From Isochrysis galbana (lineage: Eukaryota > Haptophyta > Isochrysidales > Isochrysidaceae): a DNA stretch of 64,000 nucleotides. Below, in pieces: positions 43,401 to 53,100 of the stretch (position 1 is the stretch's first letter; every line of letters begins with the position of its first letter). The position numbers were made by a program, and so were the translations under genes. The DNA lies in the NCBI GenBank assembly GCA_018136815.1, contig CM030935.1, positions 2,120,388-2,184,387 on the forward strand, read 5' to 3'. A model generated the notes under the pieces. It worked only from the letters and a program-made list of their open reading frames with translations. It had not been told where the DNA came from and searched no databases.

Positions 43401-44562
43401 CGCTACGGACGAAGGTGGAGCACATTGGGTGGACCATCTCCCATTCTTCTTGATGAGCACCCGCGCGTCCGCGAATCGCGTCACGCAACTCTCGCCAGCC
43501 GCTCTCCTTTACGGTCGTGAGTTACGCCTACCTGCTCAACTAGCAGACCCGCCGGCCCCGCTTCCTACTACTCCGCCTCTGCCACGAGAAATTCGTGAAT
43601 ATGCCGAGACGATGTACGCACGTCTCCGCGCGGCGTGGAATGCTGCTCTCGAGGCCACCCTCGCTGCTCAAGCTGACACCATCGCCGACACCTTACGTAC
43701 TCATGCTCCACCGATGCGTTTCCTACCCGGGGATCGAGTGGTACGCAAAATTCCCGGTTTGCGCAATAAGCTCCTCTACCATTACGCCGGGCCGTACCGA
43801 GTCGCCGAAGCACTCGGTGGTGGCCGCTATCGACTACGCGATCAAGAAAATAGAATGCTTTCTGAAGAAGTACATGTTACTAATCTACGCCCCTACTACA
43901 CTCTCACGGATGATGACCCCCTTCAACCTGATGAACACCTAGTAGAAGCTCTACTCGATCGCAAAGGCCGGGGACAAGCTCGCCATTACCTCGTCAAGTG
44001 GCGCGGTTATCCGCGATCTGCGGCCACGTGGGAGCCCCTAACAGAACTGTCACGCCGCTGTGCCGACCTCGTCACCGACTACGACAACGCACATCCACGG
44101 ACAACCACTACCAGTTCCCAGACATCAAAGCGGGCCCGACTACAGCCTTCTCCCGCCTTCACCGGGACCTCGCGCGCGCACGGTCTCACGGACATGCATC
44201 GCATCGGTCCCGAAGTCCCCCCTGATACTCATCCACGACGCTCGCCTCGCCTCCGTTCACTTCCACGCGATGTGCATGTCGCCCATGTGGGAGCTTTCGA
44301 GCCTCTGCCCGCTCTGCATCCCCATGCAGTGGATCCTTCACCCCATCTCGTGCCCCGTCCTCATCGAGCGTGGTTTGCGCTCGGAGAGTGGTGGTATGCT
44401 TTCACAGCTTCGCTCTCGACCCCTTGGTACCGCTCCGACGCGCTACCGCCCGAGGCCCTTTGGACATCGCCCTTTGTTCGCTGCCGCTCTGAGGCCCTCG
44501 TTCGGATGCCGTCATCGCTCCGCTCTCTAGTAGACTTGGTTGTCACCTCCGGCGAGTTCTGA
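40345..44562 (+). CDS. Chromovirus pol polyprotein: RT, RNase H, integrase, chromodomain
   Basis: The frame is open for 1405 codons but has no clear ATG; the first ~40 codons are out-of-frame gag. Domains in order: reverse transcriptase (GKKDGSVRFCVDYRDTN, FNYLPFGVQSGPSYM, MPYLDDIGIW with YLDD at ~residue 406); RNase H (VKTDAASTLGIGGVL, STTEVELLAALE); integrase zinc finger (HDHLCHLG ... CHEC); core (YCDVVSM, LRSDAGSNLASAL, then SVGLVERAQQTL, the D,D,E residues); GPYRVAEALGGGRYRLRD; chromodomain (LVEALLDRKGRGQARHYLVK, WRGYPRSAATWEP); and a ~150-residue tail. No retropepsin DTG/DSG is seen. It appears intact apart from lacking a start and protease. Confidence 0.9.
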   Translation: MKNLSRRVPRRTRHRSSRAPNPQSRARYPLCFPPTLPRYDFSRPPPPPVTSTDVRVEPLFPHSTTAPTASRDFALYTSEPVTIPGKSRGTFAVCVPLELRESHPRSAVLVDRLPSRDGLDSPPLVATSVETPSDKGEVLVTVWNLSARPVTLPAYSPVASAHVEFVLHEATRTPGSTDADPEAALTEAQRALLDSINVDPDEQLTPDQLGQVRRLLARHIDAFALDPKNPKHTHVMEVELPLLPGATAHRHAPSKMGDEGRAIVEKHVAEMEAAGIIRKSNSPWASRVVLVGKKDGSVRFCVDYRDTNSKLRISDSPLPLTVEAIDRLSRGQGSRDSLFLCMLDLASGFWCLPIKEEDKPITAFCTHRQKYEFNYLPFGVQSGPSYMCRLMDAVLQGLAWEVCMPYLDDIGIWSTGTGDTLDARVDASFHQMLHRLDLVLERLRWAGLTCKASKCVLFAIKGEYLGHVVSRRGLEMDPKKIEVVRAINPRDINSLEKVRSFLGLCSYYRRFIKGFSHLAAPLTDLTRTGVDVAVVSQTPECQRAVQRLIELITSAPVLAAPRQDKEFIVKTDAASTLGIGGVLSQIDDHGHEHVVAYYGRRLTAAERHWSTTEVELLAALESIRNWRPYLWGRHFRLVIDHQALRWLHTMKDTVQGGPASRLMRWALKLAEYRFTVEHKPGANHSDADAVSRLVAANEETPVTSPSKQGGGQLVAAVDPRPRTTTASSLQSQVRRARQASTTKDSINLSYLNTGTPTATVLRQAQQEDEDCHALILTLSDAPPPLDLDYRRLSWLAKESKRCLLQSGLLYRRVPTRDGGERLCLYVPKSMRNAYLEAFHDHLCHLGDSRMARLLRDRYYWPGLNADVSAHVRQCHECTLAKPPFRKPTDPKGPQVGHYPFDVVYCDVVSMAPTHDFVKGVQGYDKLLVFIDSLTRWIEAVPFNGDPSSADALDAFMANVVARHGVPRQLRSDAGSNLASALTRIILERTGTDLRPSTPHHHESVGLVERAQQTLINMARATDEGGAHWVDHLPFFLMSTRASANRVTQLSPAALLYGRELRLPAQLADPPAPLPTTPPLPREIREYAETMYARLRAAWNAALEATLAAQADTIADTLRTHAPPMRFLPGDRVVRKIPGLRNKLLYHYAGPYRVAEALGGGRYRLRDQENRMLSEEVHVTNLRPYYTLTDDDPLQPDEHLVEALLDRKGRGQARHYLVKWRGYPRSAATWEPLTELSRRCADLVTDYDNAHPRTTTTSSQTSKRARLQPSPAFTGTSRAHGLTDMHRIGPEVPPDTHPRRSPRLRSLPRDVHVAHVGAFEPLPALHPHAVDPSPHLVPRPHRAWFALGEWWYAFTASLSTPWYRSDALPPEALWTSPFVRCRSEALVRMPSSLRSLVDLVVTSGEF

Positions 44563-45030
44563 CCGTCTCGCCCTCGTTTCGTTGGTTCTACACTCGTTTT
44601 CTTTATCTCTGCCGCTCCTCCGCGGTCGCCGAATTTCCCCCCCGCGGTCGCCGAATTTTCCCCCCGCGGTAGCCGAACGGTGTCCCCCGCGTGGAACTCT
44701 CTTGCCGTCTGTCCGCGAGCCCTCGTCTTCCCCCACGGAACACTTGCAAAGCACTGACTTGACTCTTCCAAGCGTTTGTAATAGGGCCAGCCGTGTAATA
44801 GTTGGGCGTCGCCACACCGCCTAAACCCTCAGGTAAAACTCTCGTAAAACAGAGAAGAGAGGGGACTATTATACTGAATCCTGCGGTCTTGCGGACTGCC
44901 GTGCCGACCGCCGATTCTTCACCTCCCAGTCCGGACGGGTGTGGCTCACCTTAATTGCTTATTTGCCTTGTCTTTGCTTTCTGTCCCCATCTGTTTCGCT
45001 CACCTCTACCTCGCGAGGACGCTCGATTCT
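44563..45030 (+). other. Chromovirus 3' untranslated region
   Basis: It contains three short tandem copies of GCGGTCGCCGAATTT-like sequence with C-runs (44625-44675). It is otherwise non-coding up to the polypurine tract. Confidence 0.6.
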
Positions 45031-45040
45031 AGCAGGGGGG
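45031..45040 (+). other. Polypurine tract
   Basis: AGCAGGGGGG directly precedes the TG of the 3' LTR, the place where plus-strand DNA synthesis is primed. The related inner element has GGGGGG at the same position. Confidence 0.85.
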
Positions 45041-45884
45041 TGTCGCATCCGCGATCGACTTCCGACCTTAGGCGTCTTCGAGCCCAGTCGTTCTTGTTGC
45101 CGCGGGGTTTTACTCGTAACTTGTAGAACTCTGCACTCGTAACTCGCCCCTCGCTCCTTGCCGTTGCGCCCCTTTGTGGCCTGTCTCGCTCCTGTTTCGC
45201 TCCTTTGCACCTTGGGCCTTGCTCTGCCTTTGGTCCCTCCTTGCTGTCGTTCCCCCGCGCTCGTTCTCGCTCTCGTCGTAGGTGTTCGTCGTTGTGGACC
45301 TTTCCCCCGCGCGAAGCCTACCCTCTCTCCCCTTCCGGTTTACGCTCGTAGATTCCCTCCTTACTTTCTATCTATTCGTTCGCGGTAACCGCCGTTCGCC
45401 GTCGGCTCTTCCGTCGCATCATCGCTCTCTTGTCGGCTTTCTCTTCCTTGTTTCCTTCCTTCTGTGTTTTCCCCGCCCAAGTGGAGAAAGATACGTTAGT
45501 GTGGAGGAATGTTGGGTGAAAGTCAAGTGTGCGTGTCTCGGATTGTTGTCGGACTCATCGGATTGGTACCCTGTCGGCCTCTGTCGCCCTCGTCCCTCGT
45601 CCCAGTCGCTCCTCGCTCCCTCGTTTTCGCTCTCGCTCTCGCTCAGTCGTAACCAGCAATCTTACAACACCAACCAAATCCACTCACTCACCCACTCACC
45701 CTCGCTATCCGCTATGTCCGCTCCGTCTTCGCGCTCGCCCTCGCCACTGCCCGCCATCCATCTCCCAACCATGGAAGATGGCCTGCCCGTCCCGCCCGCC
45801 AATGGCCAAAATGCCGTGCCTGCCGCCGCCTACCTTCCGTCCCGTTCGGTTCCTCCTGTCCCATCCATAACCTCCAATCCGTCA
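45041..45884 (+). repeat. 3' LTR of the chromovirus (844 bp)
   Basis: It is nearly identical to the 5' LTR, shorter by one CTCTGTC unit, and followed by GGGCA. Confidence 0.95.
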
Positions 45885-45889
45885 GGGCA
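45885..45889. repeat. Target-site duplication GGGCA (right)
   Basis: This is the partner of 39488-39492. An empty paralogous site may be seen at about 57284 (CTGGGGCAGCTCAAAGG). Confidence 0.85.
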
Positions 45890-46769
45890 GCTCAGGGGGC
45901 AGTGCAGGCTGGGGCTCAGCCCCTGACCCCCCTCCCCCCCTGCCTCTCCCACGCTCGCCTCGCTGGCCATGGGAGCCGCCCAGAGTCTCCTGTATGCCTG
46001 GCGACCAGGGACAGAGGGGGAGTCAGCTCGAGGCTCGAGGGCAGGCCACCTGGCCACCTACACGTAGTATACTTTTCTATACCCCCACTCCCCCGGCCCT
46101 TTCCCCCCCGCCCTGAGGCGGCTCCGGCTCCCCCCGTGCACTACTAGGGGGATCGGGGTGAAGGGCTTAGATATGGTCCGGTGGCCTGCCCCCCCCCCCC
46201 CCGTGATCCGTGATCCGTTCCCCCCTTCCTCCTATGCCTACCGGGCTGGCGGCGGCCTCACTCAGACACTCAGACCCGACTTATCCAGTAAACAGGTGCG
46301 GGACTCAACTATTTTTCGGTGAGCGGAGCTCGCGCTCCGCCCACCCCCTTCTCCGCGCGCTCTCTCCCCTCTCCTGCAGGCACGCGCGATGGCGCGCCTG
46401 CGACAGGCCTGCAGCTGCCCCTGGCGACCCTTGGAGGCTCCTGGAGGCCAACTCAAGGGGCAGAGGAGGATGGGGCTGGGGCCTGGCCTCCCCTGCCTCT
46501 CCCTCGCTGGCGCTCCTGAGCCTCAGGGGTCCCCAATCTGCACCTGTCTGCCTGTCGAACAGGGGGGAGGGGGGCTTGGAGCGATGGGCTGGCCACGACA
46601 GGCCAGGACGCGCGAGGCAGGCAAGCCTGCCAGTGAAAGAGTGGGTCAGCAGGGCAGTCTGCTCCTGTCAAGCCATCAGGCATGCCAGGTGCCAGGAGTC
46701 AGGAGCATGGGTGGTTCCTCCCCCATGGCAGAGGCAGAGGAGGAGTGCGAACTAAGTATAAACTTAGTT
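45890..46769 (+). repeat. Composite repeat: R2 remainder plus full R1 copy
   Basis: 45890-46040 continues the interrupted repeat. 46068-46330 (CCCCACTCCCCCGGCCC, TGCACTACTAGGGGGAT, TTAGATATGGTCCGGTGGCC, GTAAACAGGTGCGGGACT, CTATTTTTCGGTG) matches 57779-58013. 46320-46769 (GCTCCGCCCACCCCCTTCTC, GGCGCTCCTGAGCCTCAGGG, GGCTGGCCACGA) matches 59150-59637. It ends in a perfect AACTAAGT-ATAA-ACTTAGTT (46750-46769). Frames over it are shadows. Confidence 0.75.
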
Positions 46770-46929
46770 GTGAGTAGAGCAATGTAGATCAGAGCAACCA
46801 TTGAAGGCTAGCTAGCGCGACAAGCCAATGACGGTGCGACGGCGACGATGACACCACGACACCACCCCTCGGGGAAAGTAATCCCTATCTACAGAACAAC
46901 TCAGGTGAAAAACAGAAGACGAACCCACC

Positions 46930-47182
46930 CACCCCCCCCTCGGCGGTGGGAGGTGGTTGTCGGCGAGGCGGCGGGAAAAAGCGGGAACTAAAAAAAGACT
47001 ACTCCCGGGGGGGGGGGGAGAAGGGGCAGGGGGAGGCGGGGGGAGGGGCGAGGGGCGAGGGCGGGGGGGGGAAGGGGGGGGGGGCGCGAGGGTTGCGCCG
47101 CGAGGCGACGACGGACAGCGCGGAGGCGGAGGGGGGAGGGGTGGGTGCGGAGGGTTGGGACGCCGCGCGCCCCCTTGGCGCG
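46930..47182. promoter_or_regulatory. G/A-rich region upstream of the giant ORF
   Basis: Runs of G with A (47005-47100) lie just before the ATG at 47183. Read as protein they give a Gly/Arg/Lys-rich stretch that I exclude from the coding region. Confidence 0.45.
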
Positions 47183-50100
47183 ATGACGACGAGGCTGCGC
47201 TTCCATCGATTGCACGCGGCGCTCCAGGGGGGCGTCGCCGTCGACGAGGTCGAGACTCTCCTCGATGCCCTGCATGGAGATCTCCTCCGCACACTCGAAC
47301 GCTCCGCCTCGGCTGACACTGCGAGCGGCAAGCCGCAGCTGCCGCCCTTCCCCTCGCCCACAGCCGACGAAACGAAGGGCAGATCGGCTTACGAACGGGC
47401 CGCCTCACAGCTCCTCCGTCTTGGTGCAGACGCCACTGCGCAACTGCTCACCGATTTTGAGCGAGAGGGGCACAACTCGGCGCAGGCGCTCAAGCGGACT
47501 GCAGATGAGGCGCCTGTCAACACGGACCTTCTCGCCCTGCTGCCCGCCGAGCTTCATCTGCTGAACCATTTTCACGAGCAAAGGTGTCTACTACTTAGAT
47601 GCGTCCAGCAGCTCCTCGCAATAGCCTTCGTGGACGCGGCCTCTCCCCTGCATCGTGTGGCGAGTGGCCGTGTCTCACTTCTCTTTGGCGAGGGTCTTCC
47701 CAAGCGGTTGTGCACCCTGGCAACCGCTGCTGCCAACTTCACGCCGGAGGACTTCCTTGCAGAGCTCAATAGCCGGCTGCCGCAGCGGCTGTGCGACTCC
47801 GACAAGCCAGGGTCGGGTAGCGCCGTTGCTGATGCGAAACGCGAGTGGCTCCGTGAGGTGGGTGCCGCAACTAGAAGGCATGCCGAATCTGAGGCTCTCG
47901 AGTTGCACAGCCTCCTTGTCCTCGTGCAGGCCGCACCGCTTCTGCAGCTGCAGGCGAGCCTGACGCTCGCGCCCGCAATCGACGCATCGTTACTGGAGGC
48001 TCAGCTCGGCGTCTTCGCGGCGGAGATGGCCAGAGTCGTGAGGGTCGATACAACTAGCAACGGGATGAGCCGGACGAACTTGCCGAAGTTGGAAAGTGGC
48101 GAGCGTAGTTTGCTGCTCGCGACTCTCAGCACGCTCGCCGCGATGCAGTCGGAACTGCTCGCGACAGAGCCCTTCGCGCGTTCCAGCACTATCACCTCGC
48201 GACATCGCGCCACATCATCGCGACTACTAGAGCTCGCCAATGCCAATGGAGGCATTGGAGCAGTCGTCGAGCCCACACAGCAGTCACAGTTTGATAGCAG
48301 GAGTGGCGCTATTGGAGCTCTGCTTCTATGCTGGTGTGCGGTGCAGTTGGAGCGTGCGCCTGACGAATCTGTGGCGAATTCAGCGTCTGAGCTGGCTTCC
48401 CACGCGGTGAGGCTGAAGGGCCTCGAATGGTGTTCGCTACTCTTCGAATCGGACGGCTTTCGCCACGACGATTCTCCCGACGAAATCTCATCGCTTGCCC
48501 GCATGATCATGCTTGATCTGACGTCATCGCTTGTTGAGCAGCCCCGTGCCTCCAACGAAGCGTCTGTCGGTTTCCCCGCTCACTCTGCGGAGCTTGGGCG
48601 GCTGGTGGCAGCTGCAGTCCGCGGCCGGCGCGCCTCTTGTGAGCACTTTTGGTCAGAGGCTGAGCAAGGGGGTCCGCTTGGGATGCTGCTTGTAGGTGCC
48701 CGCTACCCCCTGGACGACCAGGCGCTGCCGCTTTTGCTGGGGGCGCTCTGCGCTAGCCCAGATTCAGCCAGCCGTGCGTGGGCGCACGCGCACGGGCTAC
48801 GAAAGGTTGCTCACTCGTTGCCGCGCCAATTCAACCTCTTTGAGGTAAGGTGCACAGAGGATGGACGGCACCTCCGAGCTGAAGGGCCTCAACAATCGCT
48901 TGGCTCGCCCGCGCTGAACTTGCCGGAGGGAGCGGAAGGCGAAGCACTCGACCCTGCGATGGCCGTGCTCACCGGACCACACACTGCGCCAAGTGCTTCC
49001 GACGCCATGACCGTCTTGTGGACTTTACCGGAAGATTCACCACCCATCGACGCCTCTCCATACATTCTGGCCACGGTGCGCCATGTCACATCAAGTGGCA
49101 CCGCACATGCCACCCCCACGCGAATCGCCGCGGCCATTGCTGCGCTTCGACTGCTTGCTGGAGCGCCTTGTGCGCACACTGCATCTGAGCTTTGGTCGCG
49201 TATTCTGCCTGCACCAGCGGAAATGATCAGATGGCTCGAGGTGTTGTCGTCGCACGCAGCACTTCGTGCCGAGTGCCTACGGTTGCTTGCCGCCGTCGCT
49301 CCAATAGGAGTTGCTGAAGTGCGCGAGCAGTTGCGCCGCTCAAACCTTTTTCAGGCCGATGTATCGAACTGGGTGTCTCAGCCCCTCGATGACGGTGCCT
49401 TTGCGATGATCGATCTTATCCAAGAGGCCGCCCTTCCAGCGGCTGGTGAGGCACTGTCTCCGCCCTCCACAACGGTGCTCCCACTCATTCGGTTCGTCAT
49501 GCTGCGCCTCCTTCCCGCCATGCGGGCAGACGAAACCGTGCGCGCCTTACGGCTGAAGCTGCGTATTGTGCACATAATGCTGTTTCTGCTAGACCATGCT
49601 GGAGCAGCCGCCGCCGCCGCCGCCGGCCGCTCTAACGACCCGGGATCGCAGCTCTGCCAACTCATCCTCGAAAGCGGATCCGTACACGAGCTGGTGATAG
49701 ATACCCTTCGAGCGGCGACGGGTAAGTGGGAGCGCTCGCGACAGCTGCTAGGCGGTGGCGACGCTCTGTCGGCTGCAGACGCCCGCCTCATTGCAACTCG
49801 GGGTGCCCTCAGTGGCGCTGCGTTGAGTTTGCTCTTGCGTATGCTGTGCGCTGCTCATGGACTGGACGGCGCTTTGGGGTCTCCCTGTGCTCTCCACGCC
49901 GCATTGCTGCATACCACAGCCTCAGTTGATGCCGGGCCCTCGAATGGAAGTCAGACTCATGGGCCTCTGCGATGGCTTGCGCTGTGCATGTTGCTTCCAT
50001 TGGAATCGCAGTCGTCTGATAGCTTCGACGAAATGACTAACGCTGACAGTGAAATGCAGGTCATGCCTTATGGCGAAGGTGATGCTATGGTGCCGTGTGG

Positions 50101-53100
50101 TACCGCTTCACGATGCCTTGCTCTCCTCTTTCACGCCGCTGCTCGCGATCCTCTTCTGACACGTGTAGCTTCTCAGATCGTCGATCTTGCCCCGGCTCTC
50201 TCTGGATTGCTTGCCGGCTGGATCGCGCGCGCTGCAGAGGCCATCGCGGATGGCAACTCTGATCCTGACGCAGCCCGTGCATGTCGATTGGGTTCCGCGG
50301 CAACCCAGCTTCTTGGCGCGGCTGCCGAGACTCTACCCGAAGTGTTCGCTGCCCTTTGCCGTGGGCCGTTCCGAGCTGGGGAGGTTGTTCGCGTGAGCTC
50401 CCTCGTCGCTGAACCTGAGGGCGGCTGGGGCCTGGCGGGTGCTGGCAATCATGCCACCGTCCTTGAGTTTTCTCGCGGGGGCGGCGTAACTCTCAATTTC
50501 GAGAAGCATGAGGCGTGGTTTTGCGCTCGACCGGAGCAACTCGAGCTATACCACTCGGTGTCCTCAAGTCTTTCTGCGGCCTGGGTTGGTTGGGATGAAC
50601 TCAAGACCCAGCTTGACAAGTCTAGCGGTTCAAAGCTATCGGTGACCGCACAGCCGCGAGCGCCAGGGTTGCACTCCTCACCCACCGCTGCAGGTGCCGC
50701 TCGGGATGAGGAAGGTGTCGACGGGCCACTCGATGCTTTGCGCTTGCTACTGGAAGCCTCTGCAGAGAGCGGTACGGGTCATAGTGCCGGGCCCTCAACG
50801 ACTGACGACACAGAGATGTTGGTTGTGCAAACCCAGGCTCTTGGACTCCTTCTCGCTGTGTGGGAGCGACCTGCGGTGCGCTCAGCTCACGCGCGACGAA
50901 TACGCTCTTCGTCCAAGTTCTGGGTGAGTATTCGCAGAATCATCGAGGCTACACCCCTTCAGTACGAGAACAACGGGCTGCTCAGCGATGCAAGTATCTC
51001 GCCGCCATCATCTCGCACTTCTTTGTTGTGGCTGCGATGCGCACTCTCCCTCTCGCTTGTATCAGCGGAGCTGATCCGCTTCGCACCGCCTCAGCTCACA
51101 CGTGTCGCACCCTGTGTCGAGGATCTAATGTCTTGGGTCGAAAAATCCGCCGATTCACTCGCAGTGATTCTCGTGCGTTCACCCAGAGCTTCTTTAGCGT
51201 CGCCCGACACTGTCGAAACACGTGCTGCAGCGGCGGCGCTTCGCAGCCAAGTGCCTATCGGTGCGTCTGCAGGAGCACCGCAGCCGCTAGCCGTTGATTG
51301 TCATAGGCTAGCAGAATCAAGCCGCCGCCACCTCGTTCGCGTTGGTATTGCACTTCCAGCACACCTGCCTGCTCTGCTGCCTTTGTGGTCCGGTGGATCG
51401 ACCTTACCGTTGCTGCCACAGCTGCGCCTAGTTGACGTTGAGGCGATTGAGACTCGGCTTTGGCGGATGCACGAACGTGCACGCCATCGGCGTTTTGTTT
51501 GCCGTGACGACGAGACTGAGCGCGTTCACGAGCAAATTTTGTCGCTTGCCGAGGCAGCTGCGCATGTGGCGGACGATCGTGGGGAGGAGATGCTTTCTCG
51601 CCTCGAGACATTACGGCACGGTGGATCAATAGCTCCTCGTGAGCGCGGCGTACTTGCGAGCGAGATGGCTGGAGTTGGGATCGACCCGTCGAATGCTGAT
51701 GCAGAGCGGGCCCTGCTTGCCTCCGCCGCCTCGGCAAACTTGGCAATGTTTGGCTCAGCCGCACACCAGGCCATGTCGCGTCAATGGCGCCTCATCCTAG
51801 CTCTTTTGCATGGGCGGGCACGGCTCGCCCCGCAGCAAAGTACGGTTGCGCTCGAATCGGCTGCCGCACCTCCGTGGCTGGAGCATCCAAACGACGCCAA
51901 GCCGCTGGAGTCGCAGCTTGAACGTCGCGCTGCAGCCGTGGGCCGACAACTGCATGCTTGGGCTGACTCATGTGCTGCAGCCGAGCTGCTACTCCGTCAC
52001 GCGAGGCTATGTTCCGCAGTTGCCGTGATGCTTGAGCAGCTGGCTCTCGCTCTGCGCGGCCAGCCTTCCTTTCCGCTCGAAGTAGCGAGACTTGCGCACG
52101 GTCAGCGCGCGACTGTCGATGACGCGGCATCGCTTCCTCAGAATACGGCCCGTCCTCAGGTAGTTTCGCCGCTGCTCAAGCGGCCGCGTTATACGCAACG
52201 GCGCGATGCCGCACTAAGCGCGCTACTGGCGGGTGGGGGAGGGAGGTTGAAGAAGGCTGGGGCTCTCGCCAAGCTCATTCTGCATCTATGCCGAATGATG
52301 GATGAGATCGAACGCGCGCCCGCGGTAGTGCAAGCCGCACGTCCACCTGCTGCGCCCGTCTTGCACTCGGCACGAGACGCGCTTGCCTCACGCCAGCAGT
52401 TGCTCTTACGTCGCGTTGCGTCCCGCGCCGGGCTGTCTACGGCTGCAGGCGCACCCACGTCCGCTGATGATTCGGCAGACGCAGCTGCTATTACTAAACT
52501 AGCAGCTCACGATCCAGAGGCACAGGCAGTGCGCTCTCTAGCAAGACAGCTCGAAGAGGCAGCGTGTAATACGCTTGGCCTCAGCACCGCGACCGGCGTC
52601 GACGCGCGATCCATGGAGGCCCTTGCGAGACGAACCGGGCAGCTGCTTGACGTGTCTGTGACTCCACAGCCTCAGGCGCCACCGTCGTCACCCGCGCTGA
52701 AACCGGCGCCTACATCGCAGCTTGTGGGAACGGGTGGCGGTGCTGTTCAAATGCTCTCGCGCCTGGCCCAGAAGACGTCGGTGACGGTCGGGGGTTCCGA
52801 GGCAGCGCCTCTGGACGGCGCCGCACGTGGACAGCTGTTGCACTCAGTTCTGACGCGCCTTGTTCGGGCTAAGGAGGGGCTTCGCCAACAAGCAACAGTT
52901 CTAGGAGAGGCCCGGGCAATTGAGGATGCAAGGGCAGCCTCTCGACGCGACGCTTCACGTGTGCGAATAGCTCAGCTGCGACAAGCTCTACTGGGATGTG
53001 CTCCTGATGCGACAAGCCAACAGATGAAGAGTGGGGCCGTGGCGGCTGCCGCCGCTGTGGAACTTTTTCGGGTGCATGCAGGGGCCGCCGCGGACGCTGC

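Larger units (their letters stand above)
39493..45884 (+). mobile_element. Young Ty3/gypsy chromovirus (LTR-B family), 6.4 kb, lacking most of gag and protease
   Basis: The 5' LTR is 39493-40343 and the 3' LTR is 45041-45884, both TGTCGCATCC to CCGTCA. By eye they differ by a 7-bp CTCTGTC duplication and one base (39744/45294). Target duplications GGGCA flank the element and a polypurine tract AGCAGGGGGG abuts the 3' LTR. The pol frame is open to its end. Behind the 5' LTR a short gag frame stops at 40463 and is followed out of frame by pol beginning after the protease, so gag and protease were deleted. The near-identity of the LTRs shows recent insertion; this form probably needed proteins in trans. 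Confidence 0.95.

Noticed and set aside
46946-47182. In-frame 79-codon extension of the giant ORF
   Set aside because: It is Gly/Arg/Lys low complexity from a G-rich leader; the first ATG in a reasonable context is at 47183.
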